A stretch of DNA of 64,000 bases from Geobacter sp. (GCA_016177775.1 JACOUQ010000015.1:285354-349353), one strand, 5' to 3'. Positions 1 through 10,850 are shown, counted from the first letter of the stretch. Notes: generated by a model not told the origin, from the sequence alone. A program made the numbers and translations.

Positions 1-111
1 GAGGTATGTCGGTAAAATTGAATTTTGGAATTGCCGGTATATCAAAGTGTTGTGGGGTCAGTTCAATGGACTGCACCATTAATAAAGTCCGGCAAGGTCC
101 GGACAAGACCG

Positions 112-138
112 AAAAGCCCTGAGAAATCAGGGCTTTTT
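112..138 (+). terminator. intrinsic terminator
   Basis: An 11-bp perfect stem (112-122 with 127-137) closes a GAAA loop and its 3' arm ends in a T run. It ends transcription from a gene left of the window and lies upstream of the chosen start of the radical SAM gene. It argues against reading that gene from the earlier in-frame codons. Positions 1-111 hold nothing recognisable. Confidence 0.8.
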
Positions 139-189
139 GTATTGCTGATGGGATGTTTCCGGAAGGCCGAAAACGCCGAGGTCATAGCC

Positions 190-1071
190 ATGCCCACATA
201 CGTAGAACCGGTTTTCCGCCCGCCGAGCGAGGCGCGGAGCCTCATTTTCCAGATCACCGTCGGCTGTTCCCAGAACAGTTGCGCCTTTTGCGGCATGTAC
301 AAAATGAAGAAGTTCCGCATTCGCCCCGTGGCCGAGGTCTGCGCCGAGATCGACGAGGTCCCCGAACGCTACCGACTCCATGTGGACCGGGTTTTTCTCG
401 CCGACGGCGATGCCCTGGTCTACCCGTTCGACGGTCTCGTCACCATCCTCGACCGCCTGGCCGCCACCTTCCCCGGTCTTGCCCGGGTCGGCTCCTACGC
501 ATCGCCGGCGAGCCTTCGCACCAAGTCCCCCTCGGAACTGGCGGTATTGCGGGAAAAGAAGCTGCGCATCCTTTACTTCGGCCTGGAATCCGGGGACGAC
601 GCGACGTTGGCCCTTGCAGCCAAGGGGTTTACCGCCGATGAGATGGCGTGCGAGGCCGAAAAGGCCCGAGCCGCTGGGCTGAAGCTCTCGGTAACCGCGA
701 TCCTTGGCCTTGCCGGACGGGCGCGCAGTCTCGCGCACGCCCGCGCCACCGTCGCCTGGGTAAACCGGGTGAACCCGGAGTACTTCTCGCTTCTCACCCT
801 TTTTCACCGCCACAACGAGTCGTTCGTGCAGGGGCTGGAGCAGTGCAGCCGGGGCGAGCTCCTGGCAGAGGCCCGGGAACTGGTCACCCATCTCAACCCG
901 ACACGGACGATCCTGCGCTCCAACCACGTCTCCAACTTCCTCAACCTCGCCGGCAGCTATCCGAAGGACCGGGAGAACATCATCGCCGCGGTGGATGCTG
1001 CCATTGCCCGGGCAGCGGGCATTCCTGGTTATCTTGACGCCGTGCCGGAGTATGCGGAGGAGTATTACTAA
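190..1071 (+). CDS. radical SAM protein with CX4CX2C cluster motif
   Basis: Radical SAM enzyme of about 293 residues; substrate unknown. The iron-sulfur ligands lie near residues 30-40 in CSQNSCAFC, with CX4CX2C spacing instead of the usual CX3CX2C. The following MYK and the basic stretch are typical of a small stand-alone radical SAM family related to COG1032. A later GLESGDD segment fits the SAM-binding part of the half-barrel. The frame stays open upstream to position 25, but the ATG at 190 has a GAGG eight bases before it and lies after a terminator, so I start there. No partner gene is adjacent. Family confident, reaction unknown. Confidence 0.8.
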   Translation: MPTYVEPVFRPPSEARSLIFQITVGCSQNSCAFCGMYKMKKFRIRPVAEVCAEIDEVPERYRLHVDRVFLADGDALVYPFDGLVTILDRLAATFPGLARVGSYASPASLRTKSPSELAVLREKKLRILYFGLESGDDATLALAAKGFTADEMACEAEKARAAGLKLSVTAILGLAGRARSLAHARATVAWVNRVNPEYFSLLTLFHRHNESFVQGLEQCSRGELLAEARELVTHLNPTRTILRSNHVSNFLNLAGSYPKDRENIIAAVDAAIARAAGIPGYLDAVPEYAEEYY

Positions 1072-1238
1072 TAGGAAATTATGGTAATGGTCGACTGCAA
1101 TGCTTATAGTATATGTTGCCTTGTCGGATCGAATCCGGCGAAATGGGGTGGCGGTTGGGGGAGGAACTCTGCCGCAACGATGAGGATTGACCGGCTCAGG
1201 GCCGAAATCGAGCGGTTTGGGAAAAGATAGGGGATTCC

Positions 1239-2618
1239 ATGCTCAAGGCCGTCCTTGCCTTCATACGCGAACACGATCTCTTCCGGAAAGGGGAGAGGGT
1301 TGTGGTGGCGGTTTCCGGCGGTGCCGATTCGGTTGCGCTTCTCGATATCCTCGCATCACTGGAAGAATACCGGTTGCAGCTGGTGGTGGCACATCTGAAC
1401 CATAGGCTGCGGGGTACGGAGTCGGATGGCGACGAGGCCTTCGTCAGGGACCTGGCCGCGCGTTACGGCATTCCCTGCGAAGTGGCGACCGAGGATGTTC
1501 TGGCACTTAGCCGCGCGCGGAAGCTTTCCCTGGAAGAGGCCGGGCGGCTGGCCCGCTATCGCTTTTTCGACAGCCTTGCGGAGAAGCATGACGCTTCCGC
1601 CATTGCCTTGGCCCATCACGCCGACGACCAGGCAGAAACTGTCCTCATGCGCCTGCTTCGCGGAGCAGGGACGGGAGGGCTGGCCGGCATGGCGCCTAAG
1701 AGCGGGCTTTACATCAGGCCGCTGCTGCATGTCCGTCGTGCCGATATCGAGCGTTATCTGTTCTCTCGCGGCCTCTCCTTCCGCACAGACAGTTCCAACC
1801 GCGACGCCGCTTTCCTTCGGAACCGCGTAAGGCTCGATCTCCTGCCGCTTCTTTCCTCCTACAATCCCTCCATTGCCGAGAGGCTTGCCGATACCGGCGA
1901 AATTCTTGCCGCCGACGAGGCTTATCTTGCTGAGATTTCCAATGAGCGATTCAGCAGGCTGGCCAGATTCGAAGGAGGCGCGCTTGCCCTTTCGCTGGAA
2001 GAACTTGCCCATGAGCCACGCTCTCTGGTTCTGCGACTTATACGCCGGGCGATCCTGGATGTGAAGGGAGACCTGCGGGCGCTCTCGTACCGCCATATCG
2101 CAGCCATCGAACGGTTGCTATCTTCTCCGAGGGCACACGCAACCCTGATGCTCCCTGGAGGGGTGGTCGTGAAGAAGTCGTATGGTACTATCCGTTTCAG
2201 CACTTTCGTTGGTGAAGCGTTCGTCCCTTACGAGATGATGATCGCGGGGTCGGGGACCTATCGGTTGCCAGGCGGGTTTGAGCTTGCCATCGAGCCCGCA
2301 TCGCCGCCTTCCGACTGGCAGGGGATCGGAAGCCGTACTGCCTTCATTGATCCTTCCGCAGCTCCTTTCCCCTGGACTGTGCGAACGTTTCGCACCGGTG
2401 ACCGCATCCGCCCGATGGGGGTGGGGGGAAGTAAAAAAGTGAAGGACCTCTTTATTGACCGGAAAATCCCGCTCGACGTGCGCCGCCGGCTTCCTCTGCT
2501 GTTTGCCGGGGAGGCCCTTCTGTGGGTGGCGGGAGTGGTGAGGGGGGACGCTGCCCTCGTGACCAAAAGTTCAGGGGAAGTGCTGAAGGTTGAGTTGCGG
2601 GTCGTAGACACTGTATGA
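1239..2618 (+). CDS. tilS: tRNA(Ile)-lysidine synthase
   Basis: Converts cytidine 34 of the CAU-anticodon tRNA-Ile to lysidine, with ATP and lysine, in the cytoplasm, so that it reads AUA. The PP-loop motif SGGADS is at residues 26-31, and an HHADDQAETVLMRLLRGAG segment typical of TilS is near residue 125. The C-terminal domain with RTFRTGDRIRPMG lies near residue 380. The length of 459 residues is normal for a full TilS with both C-terminal domains. An AGGGGA precedes the ATG at good spacing. It lies 112 bases upstream of ftsH, a widely conserved pairing. Confidence 0.95.
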   Translation: MLKAVLAFIREHDLFRKGERVVVAVSGGADSVALLDILASLEEYRLQLVVAHLNHRLRGTESDGDEAFVRDLAARYGIPCEVATEDVLALSRARKLSLEEAGRLARYRFFDSLAEKHDASAIALAHHADDQAETVLMRLLRGAGTGGLAGMAPKSGLYIRPLLHVRRADIERYLFSRGLSFRTDSSNRDAAFLRNRVRLDLLPLLSSYNPSIAERLADTGEILAADEAYLAEISNERFSRLARFEGGALALSLEELAHEPRSLVLRLIRRAILDVKGDLRALSYRHIAAIERLLSSPRAHATLMLPGGVVVKKSYGTIRFSTFVGEAFVPYEMMIAGSGTYRLPGGFELAIEPASPPSDWQGIGSRTAFIDPSAAPFPWTVRTFRTGDRIRPMGVGGSKKVKDLFIDRKIPLDVRRRLPLLFAGEALLWVAGVVRGDAALVTKSSGEVLKVELRVVDTV

Positions 2619-2730
2619 TGCTTGTACAGAATGGACATTTATGGTATTTTAAAACGATTAACCGAATAATTTTTCCTTTTGGGCGTTTCCTGCGGCGCAA
2701 TGCAGGCACGCCCCACTTCCGGGGGTAACA

Positions 2731-4566
2731 TTGAATCAGTTTTACAAGAATCTCGCACTCTGGCTCGTCATCAGCCTTATGATGATCCTTCTCTTCAATC
2801 TCTTCAACAAGCCGAAACCGGTGCAGGAAAAGGTTTCGTACAGTGATTTCATCACAGCCGTTGATACCGGCCGGGTGGGTTCGGTTGTCATCCAGGGGAA
2901 CGATATCATCGGCAAGTACTCGGACGGCAAGGACTTCAAGTCTTATCGGCCGAATGACGAGCCGAGCCTGGTCCGAACCCTTCTGGACAAAAAGGTGAAC
3001 GTTTCCGCCAAGCCGGAGGAGGAGAAGGTTTCCTGGTTCTCCATCTTCATCTCCTGGTTCCCTCTGATCCTGCTGGTCGGTGTCTGGATATTCTTCATGC
3101 GCCAGATGCAGGTGGGTGGCGGGAAGGCGATGGCCTTCGGCAAAAGCCGCGCCAAACTGCTCACGGAGACCCAGGGAAGGCTAACCTTCGAGGATGTGGC
3201 GGGGGTGGACGAGGCGAAGGAAGAGCTGGAGGAAATCATCCAGTTCCTGAAAGACCCGAAGAAGTTCACCAAGCTTGGGGGGCGAATCCCCAAAGGGGTC
3301 TTGCTGGTAGGCCCGCCGGGCACCGGTAAAACCCTTCTTGCCCGGGCCGTGGCCGGTGAGGCGGGGGTCCCCTTCTTCTCCATATCCGGCTCCGATTTCG
3401 TAGAGATGTTCGTCGGAGTGGGGGCGAGCCGGGTGCGCGACCTTTTCGTGCAGGGGAAAAAGAGTGCTCCCTGCATCATCTTCATTGACGAGATCGACGC
3501 GGTCGGCAGGCATCGCGGCGCTGGACTCGGCGGCGGCCATGACGAGCGGGAGCAGACCCTGAACCAGCTCCTGGTTGAGATGGATGGCTTCGAGTCCAAT
3601 GAAGGGGTTATCCTGATCGCCGCCACCAACCGCCCGGATGTCCTGGATCCGGCGCTGCTGCGTCCGGGGCGCTTCGACCGGCAGGTGGTGGTGCCGCAGC
3701 CTGACGTGAAGGGGCGGGAGGCCATTCTCAAGGTCCACTCCAAGAAGGTGCCGCTGGCCCCGGATGCCGATCTGGCCGTTATCGCCAGGGGTACTCCAGG
3801 CTTCTCCGGCGCCGATCTGGCCAACGTGGTGAACGAGGCGGCTCTGCTGGCGGCCCGCAAGGACAAGAGCATGGTCGACATGAAGGATATCGACGATGCC
3901 AAGGACAAGGTCCTCATGGGTGTGGAGCGGCGCAGCATGGTCATCTCCGACGAGGAGAAGAAGAACACCGCTTACCACGAGGCAGGACACACCCTGGTAG
4001 CCAAGTTGATACCTGGGACCGATCCGGTCCACAAGGTCTCCATCATTCCGCGCGGCCGAGCCCTGGGACTGACAATGCAGCTTCCGATGGAGGACAAGCA
4101 CAGCTACAACACACAGACTCTTCTCGACAAGGTCGCCGTGCTCATGGGTGGACGCGCCGCCGAGGAGCTCATCTTCAATGCCATGACCACCGGCGCGGGT
4201 AACGATATCGAGCGTGCCACGGAAATCGCCCGCAAGATGGTCTGCGAATGGGGGATGAGCGAGAAGATGGGGCCGGTCACCTTCGGCAAGAAAGAGGAAT
4301 CCATCTTCCTCGGCCGCGACATGTCCATGCACAAGAACTACAGCGAGGCGACCGCTGTGGAGATCGACTCCGAGATCCGCCGGATCGTCGAGGACAGCTA
4401 TCGCCGTGCGAAGAACCTGCTGCTGGACAATATTGCGATACTGCACCAGCTGGCCCACAACCTCATCGAGAAAGAAAACCTGACCGGCGCAGAGGTGGAC
4501 CGTATCGTCACCGCCACTATTCCTGCCAGCGCGGCAGAGCCTGCTCCGGAGGGGGTGCCGGCCTGA
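2731..4566 (+). CDS. ftsH: ATP-dependent zinc metalloprotease FtsH
   Basis: Membrane-anchored AAA+ protease that degrades unassembled membrane proteins and short-lived regulators. Two transmembrane segments (about residues 5-25 and 103-123) flank a small periplasmic domain. Walker A GPPGTGKT is at 194-201, the Walker B region holds [12 protein letters not shown], and the zinc site HEAGH is at 416-420. The length of 611 residues is typical. The start is a TTG behind GGGGG; no ATG nearby gives the expected hydrophobic N-terminus. The stop overlaps the folP start by one base. Confidence 0.97.
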   Translation: MNQFYKNLALWLVISLMMILLFNLFNKPKPVQEKVSYSDFITAVDTGRVGSVVIQGNDIIGKYSDGKDFKSYRPNDEPSLVRTLLDKKVNVSAKPEEEKVSWFSIFISWFPLILLVGVWIFFMRQMQVGGGKAMAFGKSRAKLLTETQGRLTFEDVAGVDEAKEELEEIIQFLKDPKKFTKLGGRIPKGVLLVGPPGTGKTLLARAVAGEAGVPFFSISGSDFVEMFVGVGASRVRDLFVQGKKSAPCIIFIDEIDAVGRHRGAGLGGGHDEREQTLNQLLVEMDGFESNEGVILIAATNRPDVLDPALLRPGRFDRQVVVPQPDVKGREAILKVHSKKVPLAPDADLAVIARGTPGFSGADLANVVNEAALLAARKDKSMVDMKDIDDAKDKVLMGVERRSMVISDEEKKNTAYHEAGHTLVAKLIPGTDPVHKVSIIPRGRALGLTMQLPMEDKHSYNTQTLLDKVAVLMGGRAAEELIFNAMTTGAGNDIERATEIARKMVCEWGMSEKMGPVTFGKKEESIFLGRDMSMHKNYSEATAVEIDSEIRRIVEDSYRRAKNLLLDNIAILHQLAHNLIEKENLTGAEVDRIVTATIPASAAEPAPEGVPA

Positions 4567-5423
4567 TGGGCGTGCCATCCGGCTCTGCCGGAGCCCATTG
4601 GACAACTTCCCGCAGGGTAATCGATCTCTCGCGCCCCTGCATCATGGGGGTCCTCAATGTGACCCCCGATTCCTTCTCTGGCGGTAGCCGCTTTACCGAT
4701 CCCGAGCTTGCCCTGGACCGGGCCCTGCAAATGGAGGAAGAGGGGGCCGACATCATTGACGTCGGAGGGGAGAGCACCCGCCCGTTTGCCCCGCCGGTAG
4801 ACGCGGAAGAGGAGCTGCGTCGCGTTCTGCCTGTGGTGGAGCGGCTTGCCGCCAAGCTCAGGGTCCCTGTCTCTGTCGATACCTACAAGGCGTGTGTGGC
4901 TGATGCGTCCTTGCATGCAGGGGCGGAGATCGTTAACGACGTCAGCGGCCTGACCTTCGATCCCGATATGGCGCGAGTCGTTTCAGCCTCGGGTGCAGGT
5001 GTGGTGCTTATGCACACCCGCGGCACGCCGCAGGAGATGCAGAAGGACACAGCCTACGTTTCTCTGGTCCAGGAAATCATCGCCACTCTCGGGGAATCTC
5101 TCTCCCTGGCCAGGAAGGCCGGCATCGCCGAAGACCGGATAGTCGTCGACCCCGGCATCGGTTTCGGCAAGAGCGTTGAGGCAAACCTGGAGATACTCGG
5201 GCGGCTGCGCGAATTCCAGGTTCTGGGCCGACCGGTGCTCATTGGCACATCCCGCAAGTCTTTCATCGGCAAGGTGCTTGGCCGGGAGGTCGAGGAGAGG
5301 CTTTTCGGCACTGCCGCCACGGTTGCCGTAGCGCTCATGAACGGCGCCACGATTTTTCGCGTCCACGATGTCCCTCCCATGCGGGATGTGGTTGATATGA
5401 CTCAAGCAATTCTCCATTCCTAA
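4566..5423 (+). CDS. folP: dihydropteroate synthase
   Basis: Joins 4-aminobenzoate to the pterin pyrophosphate in folate synthesis. The signature NVTPDSFSGG is at about residues 31-40, and the second signature, with GADIIDVGGESTRP, follows. The open frame continues upstream into ftsH, but the ATG at 4566 overlaps the ftsH stop (TGATG), indicating translational coupling, and gives a usual length of 285 residues. The next gene, cdaA, starts 27 bases downstream. Confidence 0.95.
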   Translation: MGVPSGSAGAHWTTSRRVIDLSRPCIMGVLNVTPDSFSGGSRFTDPELALDRALQMEEEGADIIDVGGESTRPFAPPVDAEEELRRVLPVVERLAAKLRVPVSVDTYKACVADASLHAGAEIVNDVSGLTFDPDMARVVSASGAGVVLMHTRGTPQEMQKDTAYVSLVQEIIATLGESLSLARKAGIAEDRIVVDPGIGFGKSVEANLEILGRLREFQVLGRPVLIGTSRKSFIGKVLGREVEERLFGTAATVAVALMNGATIFRVHDVPPMRDVVDMTQAILHS

Positions 5424-5450
5424 TCCCTTTCCCGAAGGCAGCTGATCGCG

Positions 5451-6224
5451 ATGATGACGATAATCCAAAATTTCGGATGGATCGACCTGCTGGATATCGC
5501 TATCGTTGCCATAATCCTGTACGGCGTCATTCTACTCATCAGGGAAACCATGGCTATCCGGCTTCTGGCCGGCATTGCCGTGGTTTTTCTGCTTTACCTC
5601 GCGGCGCAGCTTGCCGGTTTCAAGGCGCTGTATCTCCTCCTCGACAATCTCCTCGTCTATCTGGTCCTGATTCTGGTGATGATCTTCCACGGCGATATCC
5701 GCCGGGCGCTTCTGACTCTGGGCAAGTTCCGCATTATGCCTGCCAGGAAGGGGGAAGAGGAGTCGGCGGTCATCGACGAGCTGGTCACGGCAGCCGAATC
5801 GCTGGCTTCCAAGAAGATCGGTGCGCTGATGGTCATCGAGCGCGACATGAATGTGAACAATTTCCTCGAACTCGGAACCGAGATCGACGCAAAGGTGACG
5901 AGCGAACTGATCACCTCCATTTTCCTCCCCTATTCCCCCATTCATGACGGCGCGGTGCTGATTCAGAACGGCAAGCTGACGCGGGCAGGATGTTTCCTCC
6001 CCCTAACCCAGAACCCCGATGTCAGCATGGCCTTGGGGACTAGGCACCGGGCGGCAATCGGCCTGACCGAGCTGGTGGATTCCGTGGTTGTCGTCATTTC
6101 CGAGGAAACCGGGAAGGTATCGGTGGTGTTTGGCGGCCGCATGACCCGCGATCTCGATCCGCAGACGCTCCGCAAGGTCTTGAAGCGACTTCTTGCTTTG
6201 ACTGTCGGGAGGTGGAGGTCGTGA
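5451..6224 (+). CDS. cdaA: diadenylate cyclase CdaA (c-di-AMP synthase)
   Basis: Makes c-di-AMP from two ATP. Three hydrophobic segments fill the first 85 residues or so, then a linker and the DAC domain, which has the DGA motif at 166-168 and RHR at 198-200; both are needed for catalysis. The length of 257 residues fits membrane-bound CdaA. Two adjacent ATG codons (5451, 5454) are possible starts. It sits directly before cdaR and glmM, the conserved arrangement in which CdaR and GlmM modulate the cyclase and link c-di-AMP to cell-wall precursor supply. Confidence 0.95.
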   Translation: MMTIIQNFGWIDLLDIAIVAIILYGVILLIRETMAIRLLAGIAVVFLLYLAAQLAGFKALYLLLDNLLVYLVLILVMIFHGDIRRALLTLGKFRIMPARKGEEESAVIDELVTAAESLASKKIGALMVIERDMNVNNFLELGTEIDAKVTSELITSIFLPYSPIHDGAVLIQNGKLTRAGCFLPLTQNPDVSMALGTRHRAAIGLTELVDSVVVVISEETGKVSVVFGGRMTRDLDPQTLRKVLKRLLALTVGRWRS

Positions 6225-6226
6225 CA

Positions 6227-6619
6227 ATGCGGAAACTTTTCACGCAAAACCTCCCTGCCAAGCTGATCGCCCTTGTACTGGCACTGCTTCTCTGGTTTTA
6301 CGCCGCCTGGGAGAGGAATGCGGAGCAGGATTTTCGGGTGACACTGGAGTTGAAGAACCTGCCTGTTGGGCTTGCCGTGGCAGGGAAGAAGCAACCGCCC
6401 CAGCTGGACATCTCCGTGGCCGGCCCGCGCATTCTTCTAAAGAAGCTCGAATACGCCCCGCCCGCAGCTGCCATCGACATAGCCAGGGCAAGGGAGGGGA
6501 CATCGGTACTCACCGGCTTCGAGAAGCTGGTTAAGGTGCCGCCGGGGTTGACGGTGACGAGGGTCTATCCGGCCTCAATTGAGATCAAGCTGGAAAAATC
6601 AACAATGCAAGACCGATAA
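6227..6619 (+). CDS. cdaR: YbbR-domain protein, CdaA regulator
   Basis: Membrane-anchored extracytoplasmic protein of 130 residues that in other bacteria binds and modulates CdaA. One transmembrane segment (about residues 12-30) is followed by a single YbbR-like domain; Firmicute CdaR proteins carry several. A perfect GGAGGT at 6214-6219 lies seven bases before the ATG, which excludes the upstream in-frame GTG at 6212. Only two bases separate it from cdaA. The 3' end is followed by a fold-back repeat. Family confident; the regulatory role is inferred from context. Confidence 0.85.
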   Translation: MRKLFTQNLPAKLIALVLALLLWFYAAWERNAEQDFRVTLELKNLPVGLAVAGKKQPPQLDISVAGPRILLKKLEYAPPAAAIDIARAREGTSVLTGFEKLVKVPPGLTVTRVYPASIEIKLEKSTMQDR

Positions 6620-6644
6620 GCTCTATCAGAACTTTGCCCCAAAC

Positions 6645-6726
6645 TTAACGCAAAGACGCAAAGACGCAAGGAACTTCTTCCCTTGGTTCGTTTTACTTTG
6701 CGTCTTAGCGTCATTGCGTTATAAGG
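6645..6726. repeat. fold-back element, 8-nt unit, cdaR-glmM gap
   Basis: The left arm (6645-6671) holds tandem GCAAAGAC-like 8-mers and the right arm (about 6696-6726) holds the same unit inverted (CTTTGCGT, TAGCGTCA, TTGCGTTA), with a spacer of about 24 bases. The outer ends (TTAACGC and GCGTTATAA) also pair. It fills nearly the whole gap before the glmM ribosome binding site. It resembles the element at 16585-16687 in both unit sequence and layout. Confidence 0.85.
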
Positions 6727-6761
6727 TTTTATACGGTTTGACACTTCTCAAGGAGCATGCA

Positions 6762-8117
6762 ATGAAAAAACTGTTCGGAACGGACGGCGTGCGCGGGGTC
6801 GCGAACGTCTACCCGATGACAACCGAGATGGCCATGCAGATCGGCAGGGCGGCCGCATATATATTCAAGAACGGCAACCGGCGGCACCGGATCGTGATCG
6901 GCAAGGACACGCGGCTGTCCGGTTACATGATCGAGAATGCCCTGGCTGCCGGGATCTGCTCCATGGGGGTGGACGTTCTTCTTGTGGGGCCGCTCCCCAC
7001 TCCCGGTATCGCCTATATCACTTCCTCCATGCGGGCCGACGCCGGCGTGGTGATCTCCGCATCGCATAACCCCTTCCAGGACAATGGCATCAAGTTCTTC
7101 TTCAAGGACGGGTTCAAGCTCCCCGACGAGATGGAACTCAAGATCGAGGAACTGATCTTTGCCAAGAAGATCGATTCGCTTCGCCCCATCGCCTCCGAGG
7201 TGGGGAAGGCTTCCCGCATCGAAGACGCCGCCGGCCGTTACGTGGTGTTTCTCAAAAGCACCTTCCCCAAGGAACTGGACCTGACCGGCATGAAGATCGT
7301 GCTCGACTGCGCCAACGGTGCGGCTTACAAGGTAGCGCCGGCGGTGCTGGAGGAGCTGGGGGCCGAGGTCATCGCCATCGGTGTGAAGCCGAACGGCACC
7401 AACATCAATGCCGGCTGCGGCTCGCTCCATCCCGATCTTCTTTCCGAGGCGGTAAAGGAGCACCGGGCCGACCTGGGAATCGCCCTGGACGGGGATGCCG
7501 ATCGGGTAATCTTTGTCGACGAGTTCGGAAACGAGGTGGACGGCGACCATATCATGGCCATCTGCGCCACCGACATGCTCAAGCACCGCAAGCTGCGCAA
7601 GAATACCCTCGTGGCCACGGTGATGAGCAATATGGGGCTCGACATCGCAGTGAAGAAGGCTGGAGGGAAGGTGGTCAAGACCTCGGTTGGCGACCGCTAC
7701 GTTGTGGAGGAGATGCGCAAGGGGGGGTACAACCTGGGTGGCGAGCAGTCGGGACACATGATCTTCCTCGACCACAACACCACCGGCGACGGGATGCTGT
7801 CGGCCCTCCAGGTGCTGGCCATCATGCAGCGGCAGAAGAAATCGCTGGCCGAGCTTGCCGAGGTGATGATCCCGCTGCCGCAGGTCCTGGTGAATGTCCG
7901 GGTCAAGGAGAAGCAGGATATCATGACCATTCCCGAGGTGTCGAAGCTGATCAATGGGATCGAGGGCAAGCTCAAGGACGAGGGGCGGATACTGATCCGC
8001 TATTCCGGGACGGAGCCGCTTCTGCGGATCATGCTTGAGGGGCAGGACAAGTACCAGATCACCAGTTGGGCCAAGGAGATCGCCGAGGCGGTAGAGAACA
8101 GGATAGGGGGGAAGTAG
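6762..8117 (+). CDS. glmM: phosphoglucosamine mutase
   Basis: Interconverts glucosamine-6-phosphate and glucosamine-1-phosphate for UDP-GlcNAc, and so peptidoglycan and LPS, synthesis. The N-terminus [12 protein letters not shown] is diagnostic. The phosphoserine is Ser101 in ISASHNP, and a DGDADR metal-binding loop and the C-terminal RYSGTEP phosphate loop are present. The 451 residues are typical. The start at 6762 has AAGGAG six bases upstream; the frame upstream of it is repeat-derived and not part of the gene. Confidence 0.97.
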   Translation: MKKLFGTDGVRGVANVYPMTTEMAMQIGRAAAYIFKNGNRRHRIVIGKDTRLSGYMIENALAAGICSMGVDVLLVGPLPTPGIAYITSSMRADAGVVISASHNPFQDNGIKFFFKDGFKLPDEMELKIEELIFAKKIDSLRPIASEVGKASRIEDAAGRYVVFLKSTFPKELDLTGMKIVLDCANGAAYKVAPAVLEELGAEVIAIGVKPNGTNINAGCGSLHPDLLSEAVKEHRADLGIALDGDADRVIFVDEFGNEVDGDHIMAICATDMLKHRKLRKNTLVATVMSNMGLDIAVKKAGGKVVKTSVGDRYVVEEMRKGGYNLGGEQSGHMIFLDHNTTGDGMLSALQVLAIMQRQKKSLAELAEVMIPLPQVLVNVRVKEKQDIMTIPEVSKLINGIEGKLKDEGRILIRYSGTEPLLRIMLEGQDKYQITSWAKEIAEAVENRIGGK

Positions 8118-8120
8118 GGG

Positions 8121-8837
8121 ATGGCAAAGCTGGGCGTTAACATCGATCATGTGGCAACCATTCGCCAGGCTCGGGGAGGGGTGGAACCCGACCCGGTTGC
8201 CGCCGCCGCCATTGCCGAACTGGCGGGGGCAGACGGCATTACCATTCATCTGCGCGAGGACCGGCGGCATATCCAGGACCGCGACCTGAACCTGTTGAGG
8301 CAGACGGTGAAGACCAAGCTGAACCTTGAGATGGCGGCCACCGACGAGATGATAAACATCGCCCTGAAGGTGAAGCCGGACATGTGTACCCTGGTGCCGG
8401 AGAAGCGTCAGGAGCTCACCACCGAGGGGGGGCTGGAGGTGCGCGCGAACCTGGCATCGGTCAAGCAGGCCGTGGAGAGGTTGCAGGACGGTGGGCTGAT
8501 CGTCAGCCTCTTCGTGGATCCGGACCCGGACCAGGTGAAGGCCGCAGACAAGGCTGGGGCGGACTACATCGAGATCCATACCGGGGCCTATGCCGAGGCG
8601 AGGGATTGGAAGAGCGAGGACGAGGAGCTGGAGAAAATCGAAAACTCAATCAGGCTCGCAGCCAAGCTGGGGCTAGGCATCAACGCGGGACACGGACTCA
8701 ACTATACCAACATCAAGCGAATTGAGGCCATTGGCGGCATCGAGGAGTACAACATCGGCCACTCCATCATTTCCAGGGCGGTCCTGGTGGGGCTGGACCG
8801 CGCCGTGCGGGACATGGTGGAGTTGATCAATCCCTGA
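8121..8837 (+). CDS. pdxJ: pyridoxine 5'-phosphate synthase
   Basis: Condenses 3-amino-2-oxopropyl phosphate with deoxyxylulose phosphate to form pyridoxine 5'-phosphate (vitamin B6). The N-terminus [17 protein letters not shown], the [10 protein letters not shown] segment and the later NAGHGLNY loop are characteristic. The length of 238 residues is standard. It starts three bases after glmM and is surely co-transcribed. Its last 11 bases overlap the convergent DUF3108 gene, and no terminator is visible between them. Confidence 0.96.
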   Translation: MAKLGVNIDHVATIRQARGGVEPDPVAAAAIAELAGADGITIHLREDRRHIQDRDLNLLRQTVKTKLNLEMAATDEMINIALKVKPDMCTLVPEKRQELTTEGGLEVRANLASVKQAVERLQDGGLIVSLFVDPDPDQVKAADKAGADYIEIHTGAYAEARDWKSEDEELEKIENSIRLAAKLGLGINAGHGLNYTNIKRIEAIGGIEEYNIGHSIISRAVLVGLDRAVRDMVELINP

Positions 8838-9879
8838 CTTCAACCTTCCGTAGTTCAGCAGTAACCTTCCCTATCTTTATCTTGGTCTCCACGCGGACCG
8901 GGGTCTTGTTTTCATCATTGGTGAGCCAGATGAAGATGTCACCGGTTCGCTTGAAGAGCCCCTCGGTCTTGAGCACCGGCTTAACCAGGATCATTTCCGC
9001 TTCCTTCCCATCGGGGAGTTCCTTCCTCTCTGTTCTTAGCACCTCCACTTCCGTGCTGACGAATTTATTGTTGTCGAACATGTCGATGAAGACCGGCTTC
9101 CCCACCGTAAGCGATTGGGTCCGCAGGTAGAAGAACGCTGACATCACGTCCCACAGCCGTTTCTCCCTCATGGGATGCTTCTCGGACGTCTGGTTCAGGT
9201 GGTTGAAAAACGTCACGGTCCCCTCTGCCGCGTCGAACCGAGTCTCCTTGTCTCCCCGGTGTTTCCCCTCGCTCTGCTTCAGCTTGAAACTGATTGCCCT
9301 GCCGTTGACCACCCGGCTCTCCGCGTAGTCCTCCACCTGGTAGAATGCCGAGATTACCGCGTTGGACGTGACCGTGGAGGTGATCTTCTCCTCCCCTTCT
9401 TTGGCGCTAATCTCCATCACCGCCTGGCCGACATGGATTCCCGACCAGTAAATGTCGAAGTGGAAGGTTTCACGCTGATGCCTTGCGAGCCTGACCTGCC
9501 GAGTGGTTTCAGGGACCGCTCCTTTTTCCGTTGGTGGGGCGGCAGGTGCAACCGCTTCACCCCTTGCCCCCTCTGCCGGTGGGGCCGGCGGCGCTTCGGC
9601 GGAAGGCTCGGCCTGTTTCCCTTCGGTCTTTGACGCCTCTTTGGGTGCAGCCGGTCTGGCGGTCGGCGGGGTGGGCTCGCGCTCAAGCGCGGGAGAGGGT
9701 GGTGGCGTGACCGGCGGAGGAGGTTCGGAAATCTCGACGTCGATGTTGCCGATGATGTGGAGTGGCAGGAGGAACCCTCCCTGCCCTGCGATCACCAGGA
9801 AAGTCGCCGCGTGCAGGAGAACGGAGGCTAACACTATGGCGATGAATATGATGGTCTCTTTTTTTCTGAGCACGGTCAT
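8827..9879 (-). CDS. membrane-anchored DUF3108-family protein
   Basis: 350 residues. One N-terminal transmembrane segment (about residues 10-32) leads into a proline/alanine-rich linker (about 50-130) and then a C-terminal beta-rich domain of the DUF3108 type, with [14 protein letters not shown] at its start. The layout, a short cytoplasmic tail, one helix, a long rigid Pro-rich spacer and a periplasmic domain, resembles TonB-like periplasm-spanning proteins, but no TonB C-terminal motif is seen. Function unknown. It converges on pdxJ with an 11-base overlap and diverges from the Mla operon, whose gene products also act in the envelope. Confidence 0.75.
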   Translation of the reverse strand: MTVLRKKETIIFIAIVLASVLLHAATFLVIAGQGGFLLPLHIIGNIDVEISEPPPPVTPPPSPALEREPTPPTARPAAPKEASKTEGKQAEPSAEAPPAPPAEGARGEAVAPAAPPTEKGAVPETTRQVRLARHQRETFHFDIYWSGIHVGQAVMEISAKEGEEKITSTVTSNAVISAFYQVEDYAESRVVNGRAISFKLKQSEGKHRGDKETRFDAAEGTVTFFNHLNQTSEKHPMREKRLWDVMSAFFYLRTQSLTVGKPVFIDMFDNNKFVSTEVEVLRTERKELPDGKEAEMILVKPVLKTEGLFKRTGDIFIWLTNDENKTPVRVETKIKIGKVTAELRKVEVRD

Positions 9880-10061
9880 TACCGAAAATTTTGAGATTAT
9901 TCGTATTTATATTTTACTCCAAAACTTCCTTTTCGTTCAGTCAAAGATTTTGTTTCAAAAGTCGTAACGGCTGCCGAGGGTGGAAAAAAATGAATTTGGT
10001 CTTAAACTTGTTTACTGAATAAGAGTAAGCTCTAAAAATCCAATGTATTCGAGGAAGCGGC

Positions 10062-10844
10062 ATGTTCGGCGCGATTGTGGATAGGGTAACGGTTGCGGGC
10101 ATTTTTGTCGCTGACCTGTTCGATCTGATAGTCCAGGCAGGGCGGGATACCCTCCTGACCATGCGGCAGGGGCGCGGGCCGGTGCTGAGTGTCTACTTCC
10201 GGCAGGTTTATTTCACCGGGATGGAGGCGGTCCGGATAATCCTGGTGACCTCTCTCATCATTGGAACTGTGGTTATCTCCCAGATCGTCAGTATTGCCGG
10301 CTCCGGCAGCGAATATCTGAGCGGCAGGGTCATGGTCTGGGTGGTGGTGCGGGAGCTTGCGCCGCTTCTGACCGCGATCATAGTCATTGCCCGGAGCGGT
10401 ACCGCCGTTGCGGCGGAGCTGAGCCAGATGAAGATCGGCGGAGAGATCGAATGCATCGAGGCCCTCGGCATCCCCACCTCCCATTACCTCATCATGCCTC
10501 GCATCTGGGGGATGACGACCGCCATGGTGTTCCTCACGGTCTATTTTGCCGCCGGCGCGGTTCTGGGCGGCTTCATCGTGGCCTCGGCCGGCTGGCATGT
10601 GCCGCTGGAGCAGTATTCACGGGGGATTTTCGCGGTTCTTTCACTATGGGAAATATCCCTGTCGCTGGCAAAGGGGGTCGTGTTCGGCATGGTGACCGCT
10701 GCAATATGCTGCCGGCAGGGGCTCAAGGCGGGGCGGAGCGTTACCCAGATCCCCCAGGCGGCGACGAAGGCCGTGATGCAGAGCCTGTTCCTGGTGTTCA
10801 TACTAGATGCCGCGATGTCGGTGATTTTTCTCAGCTTGACCTGA
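10062..10844 (+). CDS. MlaE-type ABC transporter permease
   Basis: Inner-membrane permease of the MlaE/YrbE family, which moves phospholipids between inner and outer membranes in Gram-negative bacteria. Its 260 residues have the family layout: an amphipathic N-terminus, then about five hydrophobic segments, with an ELAPLLTAIIVIARSG stretch near 105-120 characteristic of MlaE. A GAGG precedes the ATG. Six bases separate it from the degenerate ATPase gene, and an MCE protein follows. The partner ATPase lacks its catalytic motifs, so how this permease is powered is unclear. Confidence 0.88.
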   Translation: MFGAIVDRVTVAGIFVADLFDLIVQAGRDTLLTMRQGRGPVLSVYFRQVYFTGMEAVRIILVTSLIIGTVVISQIVSIAGSGSEYLSGRVMVWVVVRELAPLLTAIIVIARSGTAVAAELSQMKIGGEIECIEALGIPTSHYLIMPRIWGMTTAMVFLTVYFAAGAVLGGFIVASAGWHVPLEQYSRGIFAVLSLWEISLSLAKGVVFGMVTAAICCRQGLKAGRSVTQIPQAATKAVMQSLFLVFILDAAMSVIFLSLT

Positions 10845-10850
10845 GGGGCC

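Noticed and set aside
25..189. Upstream extension of the radical SAM gene
   Set aside because: It would pass through a strong intrinsic terminator and lacks a ribosome binding site; the ATG at 190 has one.
1081..1230. 49-codon frame between the radical SAM gene and tilS
   Set aside because: Low-complexity glycine-rich middle, no ribosome binding site and no recognisable family; treated as non-coding.
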